From an uncultured Clostridia bacterium (lineage in GTDB: Bacteria > Bacillota > Clostridia > Christensenellales > UBA1242), in assembly GCA_944384405.1 (NCBI GenBank), contig CALWTH010000011.1:1-64000 (forward strand): 64,000 bases of DNA, in the 5' to 3' direction. Shown one piece after another: positions 20,237-30,259 of this stretch. Made by a program: the position numbers and the translations under genes. The notes under the pieces were generated by a model, which saw only the letters and a list, made by a program, of their open reading frames with translations, was not told where the DNA came from and searched no databases. Each line of letters starts with the position of its first letter. Within the stretch, counting starts at the first letter, position 1.

Positions 20237-20516
20237 AAAAGACACCGAAAATGACATAAAAAGGCAAAAAGCACACGACATGAAAGTGAACATAAAGCGT
20301 ATTTGGATTTGCGTTGCAATTTTGATACCTGTGTTCATAATTTTAACATATGTATTTTCGCTTGTTCCATTGCCAGTTTGGCTTATTATGCTCTTAAATG
20401 TCATAATAGGTGGCTTAATTTGTTTACTTGTTTATATCATTTCTGATAGAATAGAACAAAGAAGAAAAACAAAAGAAATTTTGGATCCGGACAATGACGA
20501 TCCGTTTTCAGATTAA
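20229..20516 (+). CDS. small two-helix membrane protein
   Basis: A 95-residue protein with a basic N-terminus, two membrane segments (about residues 24-46 and 48-70) and an acidic tail (ILDPDNDDPFSD). I choose the ATG at 20229, which overlaps the end of typA and has AGGGGTGA just upstream. It sits between typA and dnaB with 11 nt to dnaB, so it is translated with them. I do not recognise a function. Confidence 0.7.
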   Translation: MNKKDTENDIKRQKAHDMKVNIKRIWICVAILIPVFIILTYVFSLVPLPVWLIMLLNVIIGGLICLLVYIISDRIEQRRKTKEILDPDNDDPFSD

Positions 20517-20527
20517 AAGGGGTAGTT

Positions 20528-22000
20528 ATGGCACTAGCGAATGTAAAAACCATGCCACACAGCATAGAGGCAGAACAGTCAGTGCTTGCCTGCATGCTTA
20601 TTGACAACAATGTAGTCACAAAAATAACATCAAGACTTTCATCGTCAGACTTTTATAGTGAGGCACACAAAAGCATATACCAGTCTATGCTTGAACTAAA
20701 CAACACAAATCAGCCAATAGATTTTGTTACAGTTGTTGATAGACTTGAAAAAGACAACACTCTTTCGCAAGTCGGTGGTGCTGACTATATCAACACTTTG
20801 ACCACGGCACTTCCTAGTGCGGCAAACTTTTCAATATATGTTGATATTGTCAAAAGGGATAGTCTTTTACGTGCACTTATAAATGTTTCAAACCAAATTG
20901 CAGAAATGGCTTATTCGTCAGATGATGGGCAAAAAACGCTTGAATATTCTGAGGGACTTATTTATCAACTTGCAGAAAAACAACAACAAAGTGATCTTGA
21001 ACATATAGCCCCAGCGCTTAGTGAAGCCATATCAAATATGGACGAAATTGCCAAAAATGGTGGAAAAATCAAAGGTATTTCGTCAGGGATTAAGGAATTT
21101 GACCAACTCACAAACGGACTTCAAAACAGCGACCTTATTTTGCTTGCTGCACGTCCTGGTGTTGGTAAAACATCTTTTGCACTCAATATAGCGATAAACG
21201 CTTGTTTAACGCAAAACAAGACTTGCGCTATATTCTCACTTGAAATGCCACGCATTCAACTTGCTCAGCGTGCTATATGCAGTGTTGCCAAGGTTAGTAT
21301 GAGCAAAGCCAAAAAAGGCACACTTTCAGCAGAAGATTGGAAATATATTTGGACAGCAAACAAAAAACTCAGCGAAGCAAAAATATATATTGATGACTCT
21401 TCAATGAATAGACCAAACGACATTTTGGACAAGTGCCGAAGACTAAAAAGAGAAAAAGGCCTTGACATTGTTGTCATAGACTATCTTCAACTTATGACAG
21501 GTATGACAAAGACTGACAATCGTCAGCAAGAAATTAGTGAAATAACAAGATATTTAAAGATTACAGCCAAGGAGTTAAACGTTCCAATCATACTTTTGTC
21601 ACAATTAAGCCGTGCTATTGAACAGCGTAAAGACCACAAGCCAATGCTCAGTGACCTTCGTGAGTCTGGCGCTATTGAACAAGATGCAGATATTGTGCTC
21701 TTCATTGACAATCCAGACAAATATAATGATGTTGTCAATCAAAACGAACCCGGAATATGCGAACTTGTTGTTGCAAAGCATAGAAACGGTGAAACTGGCA
21801 ACATTAAAATGAGATGGGTTCCAGAGTACACATTGTTTGTTGATCCTGACAAACGAATTGAAAAACGTGACTATGGTGATGGTGTCAAAATTGTACCAGA
21901 CGGAGCGTATGGTGGTGAGCCAGAAAATAGTGACCAAGACCTTAAAGATTTTGACTTTGATGAAGTTGCGACGGCTTTCAACGACAAAAAAATTGACTAA
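20528..22000 (+). CDS. dnaB: replicative DNA helicase DnaB
   Basis: The hexameric helicase that unwinds DNA at the replication fork. The N-terminal DnaB domain begins with the classic PHSIEAEQSVLACMLID. The RecA-like C-terminal domain has Walker A ARPGVGKTSFALNIA near residue 208, Walker B VVIDYLQLM near residue 316, and the DnaB-type motif LSQLSRAIEQR...LSDLRESGAIEQDAD. At 490 residues it is about 40 longer than usual because of an acidic C-terminal tail. GGGG-type ribosome site (AAAAGGGGTAGTT) before the ATG. Confidence 0.97.
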   Translation: MALANVKTMPHSIEAEQSVLACMLIDNNVVTKITSRLSSSDFYSEAHKSIYQSMLELNNTNQPIDFVTVVDRLEKDNTLSQVGGADYINTLTTALPSAANFSIYVDIVKRDSLLRALINVSNQIAEMAYSSDDGQKTLEYSEGLIYQLAEKQQQSDLEHIAPALSEAISNMDEIAKNGGKIKGISSGIKEFDQLTNGLQNSDLILLAARPGVGKTSFALNIAINACLTQNKTCAIFSLEMPRIQLAQRAICSVAKVSMSKAKKGTLSAEDWKYIWTANKKLSEAKIYIDDSSMNRPNDILDKCRRLKREKGLDIVVIDYLQLMTGMTKTDNRQQEISEITRYLKITAKELNVPIILLSQLSRAIEQRKDHKPMLSDLRESGAIEQDADIVLFIDNPDKYNDVVNQNEPGICELVVAKHRNGETGNIKMRWVPEYTLFVDPDKRIEKRDYGDGVKIVPDGAYGGEPENSDQDLKDFDFDEVATAFNDKKID

Positions 22001-22029
22001 TTTATTTTATTTGTTTTGTTTTATTAATC

Positions 22030-22728
22030 ATGACCAAAATTCAAATATATAATATCTTAAAAATAAGTTTAATAGCAGTCGCCATCATGTTTGGCTTTGA
22101 ACTGCTATTTAGTTTCGATTCAATAACAGACGCCATATCAAGCTATATTGCTAGCATGCATGGCGTCATTCTTTATTTAATAATATATTTGATTATGGTG
22201 ATTCAGGTGTGTTTTATACCTGTTCCTGTTTATGTTGTTGTCAACGCTTGTATACTTATCGAAAGCATAAATTTGTCATTGACCAGTTCTGACGGTTGGA
22301 TTTTCATAGCAGTCACCATGCTTGCATACATGACAGGAGTTGCAATTGCCTACCTTCTTGGCTTAAAGTTTGGAAGTAAAGCAGTGAGATGGTGTGCGGG
22401 AAGTGACGAAGACTATCAAAAATGGGTCAAAGTTTTTAACACGAAAGGCAAGTGGTATTATGCGCTAACCGTGCTATTGCCAGTGTTTCCAGATGACATA
22501 CTTTGCATTGTCGCTGGGAGTGTGAAGATGAATTTTGGCTTTTTTATGATTGTCAATTTTATATGTAGATTTATTGGACTTATTGTCATGATTTATTCAC
22601 TTGGCCTTGCTCAAAGTCTAAATGACGGCGGTTTTCCTTGGACAGTGCTTGGCTGGGGAATTGCACTTGTTTTGAATATTGTCGCACTTATAATTTTAGG
22701 AGTAAAAATTCGCAAAAAACATTCATAA
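22030..22728 (+). CDS. VTT/SNARE-associated domain membrane protein (DedA/TVP38-like)
   Basis: A 232-residue integral membrane protein with about five or six hydrophobic segments. The central stretch LPVFPDDILCIVAGSVKMNFGFFMIVNFICRFIG matches the 'P..P...l...aG' re-entrant motif of VTT-domain proteins, a family linked to lipid scrambling or undecaprenyl-phosphate recycling. It follows dnaB by 29 nt. The start at 22030 has a poor ribosome site. The specific role is unknown. Confidence 0.75.
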   Translation: MTKIQIYNILKISLIAVAIMFGFELLFSFDSITDAISSYIASMHGVILYLIIYLIMVIQVCFIPVPVYVVVNACILIESINLSLTSSDGWIFIAVTMLAYMTGVAIAYLLGLKFGSKAVRWCAGSDEDYQKWVKVFNTKGKWYYALTVLLPVFPDDILCIVAGSVKMNFGFFMIVNFICRFIGLIVMIYSLGLAQSLNDGGFPWTVLGWGIALVLNIVALIILGVKIRKKHS

Positions 22729-22784
22729 AAATCAATGTTTGAACGCTTAATTATTGTGTTATACTAATGATGTTTGGAGAACTT

Positions 22785-25700
22785 ATGAAAAAACTATTTT
22801 TATTTATCATACCAATTATTTTGTGCACATTTTTTGCAAGTGCCAAAATTTTGCCAAGTGTGTATGCACAAACTTCTGATAATACGCAAATAACATATTT
22901 TGCTTTTGGTGACTCAATAAGTGAAGGGACAGTGCTAGAAGAGAACAACTCTTCCCACAACACCCAAAACCGCTTTACAAATGTTTTGACTGACAACATG
23001 GAACAACTTGTTAGCAGTGTGGACTACCAAAACTACGCAATAGCAGGTCACAAACTTGAAGATTTTGTAAATGTCTATAATAGTACCGAAAATCTTGATA
23101 CTGCATCTATTGTCACACTTGATATTGGACCAAACAACATATTGGGACCTGCAACAGACACCCTTTTGGCACAAGCAAGCAACATAGGTTCTTTCATGAA
23201 TATGTCAAATGAAGAAATTGTAAACTATTTAATGCAAGAAGTTGATGCGGCAATGTCAGAAGGAGCACAGTATTTTGCAGATAATTTTGAACAAGACTTT
23301 TTGGATTTTTTGTCAAAACTCGATGAAAATGCAAATGTATATGTTATGAATATATACAATCCCTACAAAGACCTATCACTTCGTTTCAAAATCGATGTTG
23401 ACCTTGAAGGTTTTTTACAAGTCCATAAAGATATAAATTTGCCTTTTGGGGATAAGACAAACGAATATTTAAACACGAAGTCTATAAGCATAAACAACAC
23501 CATTGAAAATACAATACAAAATATAAAGAAAAATCCGCAAGTGACACAAAATGTCACACTTGTTGATGTTAAAGGTGCTTTTGACGACTATTATTCAACA
23601 TATGGGATTGACGGTTACCGTTCATTAATTTTAATAAAAGATGAGGCAATAAATAGTCAAACAACACCACTTACTGCCGCTTTAATCGCTAAAATATCAT
23701 ATCTTATTGATCCACACCCATCGGACGCAGGGCATGCACTTATCGCACAAACATTTTGGAAGGAAATGAGTGGTGCATGCACACCAGAAAATTTTGAAAT
23801 AAAATATAACGATGCAACACTTTCTCAAAATACAGATGTTTTATATCAATATGGCGAGAGTTTGAATTTAACTTCAACGACTCCATTAATTTGGAAAACT
23901 AGTTCAACAATCCAAAACGGCACAACTTTTGATATACCATTTTCTAGTTTACAATTAAACACACAAAGTACATTAAAAGTGAGAGTGTTAAATGGAGACA
24001 TTGCATCTTCTGTATATTATATATACAATTTAACTTCAATAATTGACGCAAGCATCACTATTGATAACATAGACAAAACTTTGGGTGATTTTAACTATTT
24101 TTATACATACACTTTAAAAGCAAATTTTGAAAATAAAAATAAGATACCAGATGATTTGTTTAATATTGTTTGGACTGTCGACGGTGAAAAACAAAGTTCG
24201 TCTGGAAGACAATTGACATACATACCAAGTCGCAGTGGGACAATAGATGTTACTGTATCATTGCAGTATGATGGACAAGAAGTTGCTCAGGACACAACAA
24301 CTTTTGTTGCAGAGAAAAACCAAACTACAATTTCTGAAATATCGCATAAACAACTATCTCAGCCAGGACCAAACCAATACCCAACCTATGAACTTACTGC
24401 AACAGTGGTAAATTCAGATAATTTAGAGTTAACGGTTGTTTGGTACTCGGGTGGCCAAAAAATTGATGTGGGCGAAACAATTTCGTATACACCAACAGAA
24501 GACGATGTAAATGTCTATGCAATTTTAGAGTATGAAGGCGAAGAAATTGTCTCGTCAAGATGTGATTACTCATTTATTGCAAATAAAGGTGGAGATATCA
24601 AAGTCTCACAAATAACATACACCGAAGAAAAAAATCCAGGCGATTATTCAACTTACACATTCACGGCAAGAGTAGAAAATCCAGAAAATTATGATGTCAA
24701 AGTTGTTTGGTATGTGGATAATCAAAAGGAGAAAGACGGCGAAACAATTACATACACACCAACACAAGATAATGTTAATTTGTATGCAATTTTAGAGTAT
24801 GAAGGCGAAGAAATTGCTTCATCAAGATGTGACTATTCATTTGTGGCAAAAAAAAGTGCAAATATATTAGTTTCTGATATTGAATATACCGAGGAGAAAA
24901 CTCCTGGGGAATACTCAACATACACATTTAGTGCGATAGTAGAAAATCCTGATAATTTTGATGTGATTGTTATTTGGTATGTAAACAACCAAAAGATTGA
25001 CGAGGGTGAAACACTTTTGTACACACCAACTCAAGATGAAATATATATTCGTGCTATTTTAGTGTATGAAAGTCAGGAAGTTGAACAAAGCGAAAGTGAA
25101 TTATATTTAACAGTAAACAAATCAAATAGTGTATACATTCAAAATATTGAATTAAGTGAAAATAAATTCCCAGGCGAATATTCAACTTACACTTTAACTG
25201 CGACAGTATCAAACCAAGACAATTTTGACGTCACTGTTGTTTGGACAAAAGGTGATGACGTTTTGGGAACAGGTGAAACTATTTTCTATAAGCCAACAAG
25301 TTCAGGGGAACAACTAATCGTTGCACATGTTGAGTTTAACGATCAACCATTACCAAACTCATACTTAGAAAAGACTTTTTTGGCAGAGCAAAGTCAATTG
25401 GTGTATGTTTCTAATATTGCTGTAACAGAACAAAAATTCCCAGGCGAATATTCAACTTACACATTTTCAGCAACTGTTCAAAACGATGAAAATTATGATG
25501 TTTTAATTGTTTGGAAAATTGGTCAAATGCAACTTGAAAATCACGAATTGTCAATAACTTACACTCCAAACAAAGACGAAAATGTTATTTTGACGGCATA
25601 TGTTACCTATAATAACAAAAAAGTAGAAAATAGCGATTTTTCAACATCAATTACTTTTAAAAAGAGCAGCGTGGTCACAATAACTGGAATCACCAAAAAA

Positions 25701-26315
25701 GATATTTTGAAAGGACCTGGACAATTCAATTCCATAAAGTTCACTGCACAAGTAGACAATGAAGACGATTTTGATGTTGTTGTTGTGTGGGAGATAAACA
25801 ATGTAGTTGTTGGGCAGGGCATAACTATTGAATATAATCCAAAATCAGCCGGAAATGAAGAAATAATTGCTTACTTATTAATAAATGGACAAAAAGTTGA
25901 AAATAGTGAAAAATCATTGTCTTTTGATGTTTTTAAAAATGATATCTCAATAAAATCAATAGAAGTCCAAGAAACCAGAAATGGTATGAATAAAAATTAC
26001 ACATATAAATTTACTGCAATAGTCGACAATCCTTACAACCTGACAGGTTATCAAATAAAATGGTATGTTGATGATGAGTTTGTTGCAAGTGGAACGATGT
26101 TTGAATTTACACCAACTTCTCTTAAAGAGCAAAATATTTGTGCTAAGATATACATCAATGATCAAACTTCACAAAGCCTAAGTGTTGAATATTTACTCCA
26201 TCCACAAAAAGACAACACACTAACAATTTTAATAGTTATTTTCGTGTTTGTCGGTGTCTTAACAATCGTTATTGCTATAATATTTATAAGAAAATACAGA
26301 AAAACTCTATATTAA
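22785..26315 (+). CDS. membrane-anchored SGNH/GDSL hydrolase with Ig-like repeats
   Basis: A 1176-residue cell-surface enzyme. A signal peptide (residues 1-29) precedes an SGNH hydrolase domain: FAFGDSISEG with nucleophile Ser44, a divergent block III (DIGPNN instead of GxND) and DPHPSDAGH near residue 309 for the catalytic Asp/His. About nine Ig-like modules of 85-95 residues follow, each with a 'PG.YSTYTF.A.V.N..NFDV.V.W' core; they are near-copies and imply recent duplication. A C-terminal membrane helix and a basic tail (IFIRKYRKTLY) anchor it. It probably de-acylates a carbohydrate or lipid outside the cell. The ATG at 22785 has GGAG upstream; the one at 22767 does not. Confidence 0.8.
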   Translation: MKKLFLFIIPIILCTFFASAKILPSVYAQTSDNTQITYFAFGDSISEGTVLEENNSSHNTQNRFTNVLTDNMEQLVSSVDYQNYAIAGHKLEDFVNVYNSTENLDTASIVTLDIGPNNILGPATDTLLAQASNIGSFMNMSNEEIVNYLMQEVDAAMSEGAQYFADNFEQDFLDFLSKLDENANVYVMNIYNPYKDLSLRFKIDVDLEGFLQVHKDINLPFGDKTNEYLNTKSISINNTIENTIQNIKKNPQVTQNVTLVDVKGAFDDYYSTYGIDGYRSLILIKDEAINSQTTPLTAALIAKISYLIDPHPSDAGHALIAQTFWKEMSGACTPENFEIKYNDATLSQNTDVLYQYGESLNLTSTTPLIWKTSSTIQNGTTFDIPFSSLQLNTQSTLKVRVLNGDIASSVYYIYNLTSIIDASITIDNIDKTLGDFNYFYTYTLKANFENKNKIPDDLFNIVWTVDGEKQSSSGRQLTYIPSRSGTIDVTVSLQYDGQEVAQDTTTFVAEKNQTTISEISHKQLSQPGPNQYPTYELTATVVNSDNLELTVVWYSGGQKIDVGETISYTPTEDDVNVYAILEYEGEEIVSSRCDYSFIANKGGDIKVSQITYTEEKNPGDYSTYTFTARVENPENYDVKVVWYVDNQKEKDGETITYTPTQDNVNLYAILEYEGEEIASSRCDYSFVAKKSANILVSDIEYTEEKTPGEYSTYTFSAIVENPDNFDVIVIWYVNNQKIDEGETLLYTPTQDEIYIRAILVYESQEVEQSESELYLTVNKSNSVYIQNIELSENKFPGEYSTYTLTATVSNQDNFDVTVVWTKGDDVLGTGETIFYKPTSSGEQLIVAHVEFNDQPLPNSYLEKTFLAEQSQLVYVSNIAVTEQKFPGEYSTYTFSATVQNDENYDVLIVWKIGQMQLENHELSITYTPNKDENVILTAYVTYNNKKVENSDFSTSITFKKSSVVTITGITKKDILKGPGQFNSIKFTAQVDNEDDFDVVVVWEINNVVVGQGITIEYNPKSAGNEEIIAYLLINGQKVENSEKSLSFDVFKNDISIKSIEVQETRNGMNKNYTYKFTAIVDNPYNLTGYQIKWYVDDEFVASGTMFEFTPTSLKEQNICAKIYINDQTSQSLSVEYLLHPQKDNTLTILIVIFVFVGVLTIVIAIIFIRKYRKTLY

Positions 26316-26373
26316 TTTTTAACACAAACTCACATTGTAAAAATCATGACTGCTAAAATAAAAAATCTTATTT

Positions 26374-26431
26374 AAAAAAAAGTCCCCAAATAAGTTGTCT
26401 AGGTAAACTTAACTTAATTTGGGGCTTTTTA
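26374..26431. terminator. terminator between convergent genes
   Basis: AAAAAGTCCCCAAAT pairs with ATTTGGGGCTTTTT, with an extra inner AAGTT/AACTT pairing, flanked by A and T runs. It can serve the SGNH gene and the minus-strand gene that follows. Confidence 0.8.
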
Positions 26432-26469
26432 GTTTTTATATTTTTTATGTGAGTTGTTTGTGTCAACAA

Positions 26470-27111
26470 TTACTGTATTGTTTCTAATACAATGTCTATG
26501 TTGTTTTTAACAGGGGGGTCAATCTTTTGATCAAACTGTTTAAGTTCAAACACAATATTTACATAAAGTACTCCATTTTCTGGAATAGTGATTTGGTCAA
26601 TATTAACTGTATTTTCATTTGTGCTTGACAATGTATTAAGTGTGGCATCGGCAAGTTCTTCTTCACTTTCTGCCTGTTTATATGAAGTTGAAAATCTTTG
26701 GCCAATATCATATGCTATGTTTCTAAATTCAACTCCAACTGCGTTTACATTATTTAGATTGGTTATAACAAAAGTGAATGAAATCAATGTTTGCTCTGAT
26801 GTGAAATTTGTTGGTCCAAGATCCCATTGCCAATCCCCACTAGTTTTAATTAATTCTTCATCGTCATATGCTTCTGGATTATCTCTGTTGATTTCAACAT
26901 TGACTTCTTGTCTTGCTCCATTTTGAAGCGCAGGCCCTTCGTATTTTGCGTTTATTCTAACAAAAACATTTTCATCACCATTGTCAAAAGATACCGTGTT
27001 TGACACGCCGGAGTAGTTGGTGACAATGGAGTACACTCCAAATGTGAGAAGTGCCAAGCACAAAACAAGCATAATTACTACAATAGAAAGTCTTATATAC
27101 TTTGATTTCAT
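26470..27111 (-). CDS. small exported protein with FGVYS N-terminal module
   Basis: A 213-residue protein with one hydrophobic N-terminal segment ending LLTFGVYSI, then a beta-rich, acidic body (NTVSFDNGDENVFVRINAKYEG). It is a diverged relative of the proteins at 11908 and 34499. All three share the basic start, the FGVYS motif about 25 residues in, and a following strand. It resembles SipW/TasA-like exported proteins in layout only. The ATG at 27111 is chosen because AAGGAG lies just before it; an upstream in-frame ATG at 27150 lacks one. TATACT lies upstream as a likely -10 box. Confidence 0.65.
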   Translation of the reverse strand: MKSKYIRLSIVVIMLVLCLALLTFGVYSIVTNYSGVSNTVSFDNGDENVFVRINAKYEGPALQNGARQEVNVEINRDNPEAYDDEELIKTSGDWQWDLGPTNFTSEQTLISFTFVITNLNNVNAVGVEFRNIAYDIGQRFSTSYKQAESEEELADATLNTLSSTNENTVNIDQITIPENGVLYVNIVFELKQFDQKIDPPVKNNIDIVLETIQ

Positions 27112-27261
27112 AACAAGCTCCTTATTTGTTTTTAGTATAAACCAAACCATAAAAAAAACAAAACATTTTTATCATATTAACAAAAATACAAAAAATAGTT
27201 GCAAAGAACTGTTTTGTGTGATAAAATACCACAGACTAGTTAATAAGGAAAGGAGAAACAA

Positions 27262-27525
27262 ATGCCAAACATAAAATCAGCAATAAAAAGAGTCAATGTA
27301 AACAAAAAAAAGAATTTAGAAAACAAATCAATTAAGTCTCAGATAAACACTGCAGTTAAAAAGTTTGAAGATGCAGTTATTGCAAAAGATGTAGAAAACG
27401 CAACAAATCTTTATACTGAGGCTGTTTCAGTGATTGATAGTGCAGCAACTAAAAATGTTATTCACAAAAATACCGCATCAAGAAAAAAATCAAGATTGGC
27501 TAAAAAAATTGACGCAATAAGATAA
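27262..27525 (+). CDS. rpsT: 30S ribosomal protein S20
   Basis: An 87-residue basic protein with the S20 pattern: MPNIKSAIKRV start, KSQINTAVKKFEDAV, and the HKNTASRKKSRLAKKI motif. It binds 16S rRNA during early assembly of the small subunit. GGAGA ribosome site 8 nt upstream and a terminator 20 nt downstream make it monocistronic. Confidence 0.97.
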   Translation: MPNIKSAIKRVNVNKKKNLENKSIKSQINTAVKKFEDAVIAKDVENATNLYTEAVSVIDSAATKNVIHKNTASRKKSRLAKKIDAIR

Positions 27526-27547
27526 TTTTTAGGTAACATCATAAAAA

Positions 27548-27577
27548 CTTACGGCACATATTGTGTCGTATTTTTTT
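27548..27577 (+). terminator. terminator of rpsT
   Basis: TACGGCACA pairs with TGTGTCGTA around a TAT loop and is followed by seven T. Confidence 0.9.
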
Positions 27578-27651
27578 CATATTCTATATATAGGTATAGA
27601 CAAATATAAAAGTCTATGATATCATATAATATCGTATAATAGGAGATATTT

Positions 27652-29445
27652 ATGCCAACATCAAAATACCACAGAGTTTATAAATTTAAAAACGGAGCAA
27701 CACTTATCTACTTTAAACACAATGTCAATAACACCACGAGAGTTTCAAGTGCTTTTATTAGTGGTGCTCAAAAAGACATTATTCCAGGAACTGCACACTT
27801 TTTGGAGCATATGATGGCTAACCTTGGTGACAAACAAGATTTAACAAGAAGAAGTGATATTTATACCAATGCTTTCACTACATCCAGTTGCGTATGCTTT
27901 GACTTAAACATTCCAAACAAGCACCTTGACCAAGGATTTGAAGTTTTGAAAGCCATGACATTTAATAGTGATTTTGATCCAGATTATTTTGAAAATGAAC
28001 GCAAAGCCATACTTCAAGAAAAAGAACTTTATTCAGAGCAAACAAAGTATATCAGTGATTTGTACAATGAATCATATTCAAGGCAACAACTTATAGGTAC
28101 TGAAGAAGATATAAATAAGATAACAATAAAAGACATAGAAGATTATAAAAAGCAAAACTTTGTTTCTGAAAACTTGGTCATTTGTGTAACAAGTTCGCTT
28201 GATTTTGACACCATTAAACAAAAAGTTGAAGAAAGTATTATATCAAATCTTCCAAGTGATATAAGCAAGAAAAACACACCATATCAAGATAAAAAGAGAG
28301 TTCCAAAAAGTTACTTTATTTATCAACCTGTTTCTGATGTTAAGACACTTCAACTTACTTTCGCTATTGTTACAAAAATGTCTTTCGAAGGTGTAAATAT
28401 TTACGAGTATGTTGATGACTTTATATTCAATGATTCTTTCTCTGGACTTTTATTGGATAAATTCAGAACTAAAAAAGGTATTGTTTACAGTGCCCAGATG
28501 CACAACGAATGTGGAGCAAATGACGATGTTTACAAAGTTTTTACAATCACCACGACAAAAGAGTACGTAAATGAAATCATAGAAACGCTTGCCGAAGTGC
28601 TTGATATTGCACGAAAAGGCATGTCTATAAAGCAATATGATGATTTTATCTCGAAATTAAAAACGATTGAAACAGAAAGAAGAGTTCAGCAAAAATATTT
28701 GGATTCAGCAACTATTTTGCAAAGATACATAATGGGTGATAGACTTTGGTTCAACAACCCTGTGCATAAAGCAGTTAAGTTGACCAGGGAACAAATAAAC
28801 AATTATTTAAGCAAAACATATAAAAACAAATCTATTTATTTTAACTTAGTAGGCGATTTTGATTTAGAAAATATTTATGGTCCAGTTAATGTTCAGGAGA
28901 TGACAAAATCCAAGCGTTTCGACTTGGTTCGTGCAAAAGATTCCACAGGAGTGTATTATTACTCTTCAAAAACAGGCGAAGATGTTGAAGAAAAAGATGT
29001 CAAAAACAGCGATAAACACACAGCATCTATCCAGGTTATTGAATCAGCTGATAACATGATCTCAAGCAAACTTATTCTTGCTTTATCGTCTGCACCAATG
29101 GACGGCAAAATGATAATACTTGAAAGGTTATCAAGAATGTCGGGAGTTGACGATCTTGAACTTCGATTAAAGGAATTTAACGCAAAGAAAACACTTATTG
29201 AAATGTTTGCAAAAAAACTCAATATCGAATTAGATTTGATAACAGGAGTGGTGAAAGAAGTTGAAGATAATAATGACAATGACGAAATTGACGAAAAACT
29301 TAAAGAATTAAGGCAATTACCTTTTGAAAAAAGATTGCAGTTAATTTCAATATTTGCAAAGAAATACAAACTTGATTTGGACTTCAATGTTCCAAGTTCG
29401 AGCAGTGAAAACGAAAGTGAAAATCAAGAAGAGATACAAAAATAA
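27652..29445 (+). CDS. M16-family zinc metallopeptidase
   Basis: An insulinase-type (M16) peptidase. The inverted zinc motif HFLEH is at residues 49-53, and the distal Glu ligand is in ERKAILQEKELYSE about 75 residues later. The 'LLLDKFRTKKGIVYSAQMH' segment matches the second half-domain of M16B proteins. It has no signal peptide, so it is probably cytoplasmic like YmxG/YmfH. At 597 residues it is about 170 longer than typical M16B proteins; the extra C-terminal part is charged and helical and ends in a Ser/Glu/Asn tail with no recognised domain. The target peptide is unknown. Confidence 0.85.
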   Translation: MPTSKYHRVYKFKNGATLIYFKHNVNNTTRVSSAFISGAQKDIIPGTAHFLEHMMANLGDKQDLTRRSDIYTNAFTTSSCVCFDLNIPNKHLDQGFEVLKAMTFNSDFDPDYFENERKAILQEKELYSEQTKYISDLYNESYSRQQLIGTEEDINKITIKDIEDYKKQNFVSENLVICVTSSLDFDTIKQKVEESIISNLPSDISKKNTPYQDKKRVPKSYFIYQPVSDVKTLQLTFAIVTKMSFEGVNIYEYVDDFIFNDSFSGLLLDKFRTKKGIVYSAQMHNECGANDDVYKVFTITTTKEYVNEIIETLAEVLDIARKGMSIKQYDDFISKLKTIETERRVQQKYLDSATILQRYIMGDRLWFNNPVHKAVKLTREQINNYLSKTYKNKSIYFNLVGDFDLENIYGPVNVQEMTKSKRFDLVRAKDSTGVYYYSSKTGEDVEEKDVKNSDKHTASIQVIESADNMISSKLILALSSAPMDGKMIILERLSRMSGVDDLELRLKEFNAKKTLIEMFAKKLNIELDLITGVVKEVEDNNDNDEIDEKLKELRQLPFEKRLQLISIFAKKYKLDLDFNVPSSSSENESENQEEIQK

Positions 29446-29467
29446 CCGCTATTTGCGGTTATTTTTT
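29441..29467 (+). terminator. terminator of the M16 peptidase gene
   Basis: AATAACCGC pairs with GCGGTTATT and is followed by T. The stem includes the stop codon. Confidence 0.85.
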
Positions 29468-29794
29468 ATTTTGAATATTTAATCTTTTAATTATCACAAC
29501 ATGTTTAAAATCGCGCTTAATTTGTTCATTGGTTGGGAAAAATGGAAAAGACAAATTTTCAGCTCTTGTTTTTATGACAAATTTTCTAACATGTTCTTTC
29601 AAGTCTATTTCACATTGACTAATATCTTCATGTACAATATCTTTCATAACAATTCCAGGGACAAAGCCATGAATTTTGCCATTTTCACGCGTAAAGACAA
29701 GTGGTATGCTGATTTTTGTATTATCTTGTTGTTTTTCTGTCTTTTTTTCTTCATTTTGTTCAAAAGCAAAATAATTACGTTTAACAAATGCCAT
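29459..29794 (-). CDS. 111-residue protein of unknown function, faintly HicB-like
   Basis: A small soluble protein. The segment IPLVFTRENGKIHGFVPGI followed by a helix with CEIDLKEHVRKFV loosely resembles the beta-hairpin plus helix of HicB-like proteins, but no HicA toxin gene is adjacent, so this is a weak suggestion. The ATG at 29794 has GAGGG upstream, and TATACT lies about 25 bp further up. Confidence 0.5.
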   Translation of the reverse strand: MAFVKRNYFAFEQNEEKKTEKQQDNTKISIPLVFTRENGKIHGFVPGIVMKDIVHEDISQCEIDLKEHVRKFVIKTRAENLSFPFFPTNEQIKRDFKHVVIIKRLNIQNKK

Positions 29795-29839
29795 AATAAC
29801 CCTCTTTTTTGTGAAGTATAGCACAAAAAACACTTAAAA

Positions 29840-30133
29840 TCAATTATTATCTTCCAAAATAGCCTCATCTTCATTGTTTTTTCGTCTTTTTCTTTGAAAC
29901 AATACAACTTTGCCCTTGTTTTTCAACATATTAAATAAAATAATAAGGCAGGCAACTCCTATTGCAATATACACAAGTCTTGAAAAAATGGAAGCCTGAG
30001 TTCCAAAAAATCCTGCAACAAAATCATACTGCAATAGTCCAATGCTCAGCCAATTCAGTCCTCCTAAAATTAGTACAATAAATGATATAATAACCATACA
30101 TATATTTTGTGAATATTTTTTTGTTGTATTCAT
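29840..30133 (-). CDS. DUF378-family small membrane protein (YuzA-like)
   Basis: A 97-residue protein with two membrane segments. The pattern LGGLNWLSIGLLQYDFVAGFFG followed by SRLVYIAIGVACLIIL is the signature of DUF378 proteins such as B. subtilis YuzA. Their function is not known. A basic and then acidic tail follows. It is divergent from greA, and no ribosome site is obvious before the ATG. Confidence 0.85.
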   Translation of the reverse strand: MNTTKKYSQNICMVIISFIVLILGGLNWLSIGLLQYDFVAGFFGTQASIFSRLVYIAIGVACLIILFNMLKNKGKVVLFQRKRRKNNEDEAILEDNN

Positions 30134-30163
30134 ATTATTTATAATAATAAATTAAAAAAATGA

Positions 30164-30192
30164 TTGACAAATTTGTGCTATGTTGTTAAAAT
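30164..30192 (+). promoter_or_regulatory. strong promoter of greA
   Basis: TTGACA (30164-30169) and TAAAAT (30187-30192) are separated by exactly 17 bp, which gives a predicted transcript start near 30199. Confidence 0.8.
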
Positions 30193-30211
30193 ACCACATG
30201 CTTATTTAAAG

Positions 30212-30239
30212 GCGAGTGGCATAGCCACTGCATTTTTTT
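30212..30239 (+). terminator. terminator-like hairpin in the greA leader
   Basis: AGTGGC-ATA-GCCACT, extended by an outer GC pair across one bulge, is followed at once by a run of seven T. It lies between the promoter and the AGGAGG of greA, so it looks like an early (attenuating) intrinsic terminator. Confidence 0.7.
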
Positions 30240-30259
30240 AATTATTTAGGAGGCTAATT

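Noticed and set aside
27652-29445. Truncated second M16 subunit fused at the C-terminus of the M16 peptidase
   Set aside because: The last 170 residues are charged, helical and low-complexity and do not look like another M16 half.
29459-29794. HicAB toxin-antitoxin system
   Set aside because: Only a faint HicB-like pattern; no HicA-like gene beside it.
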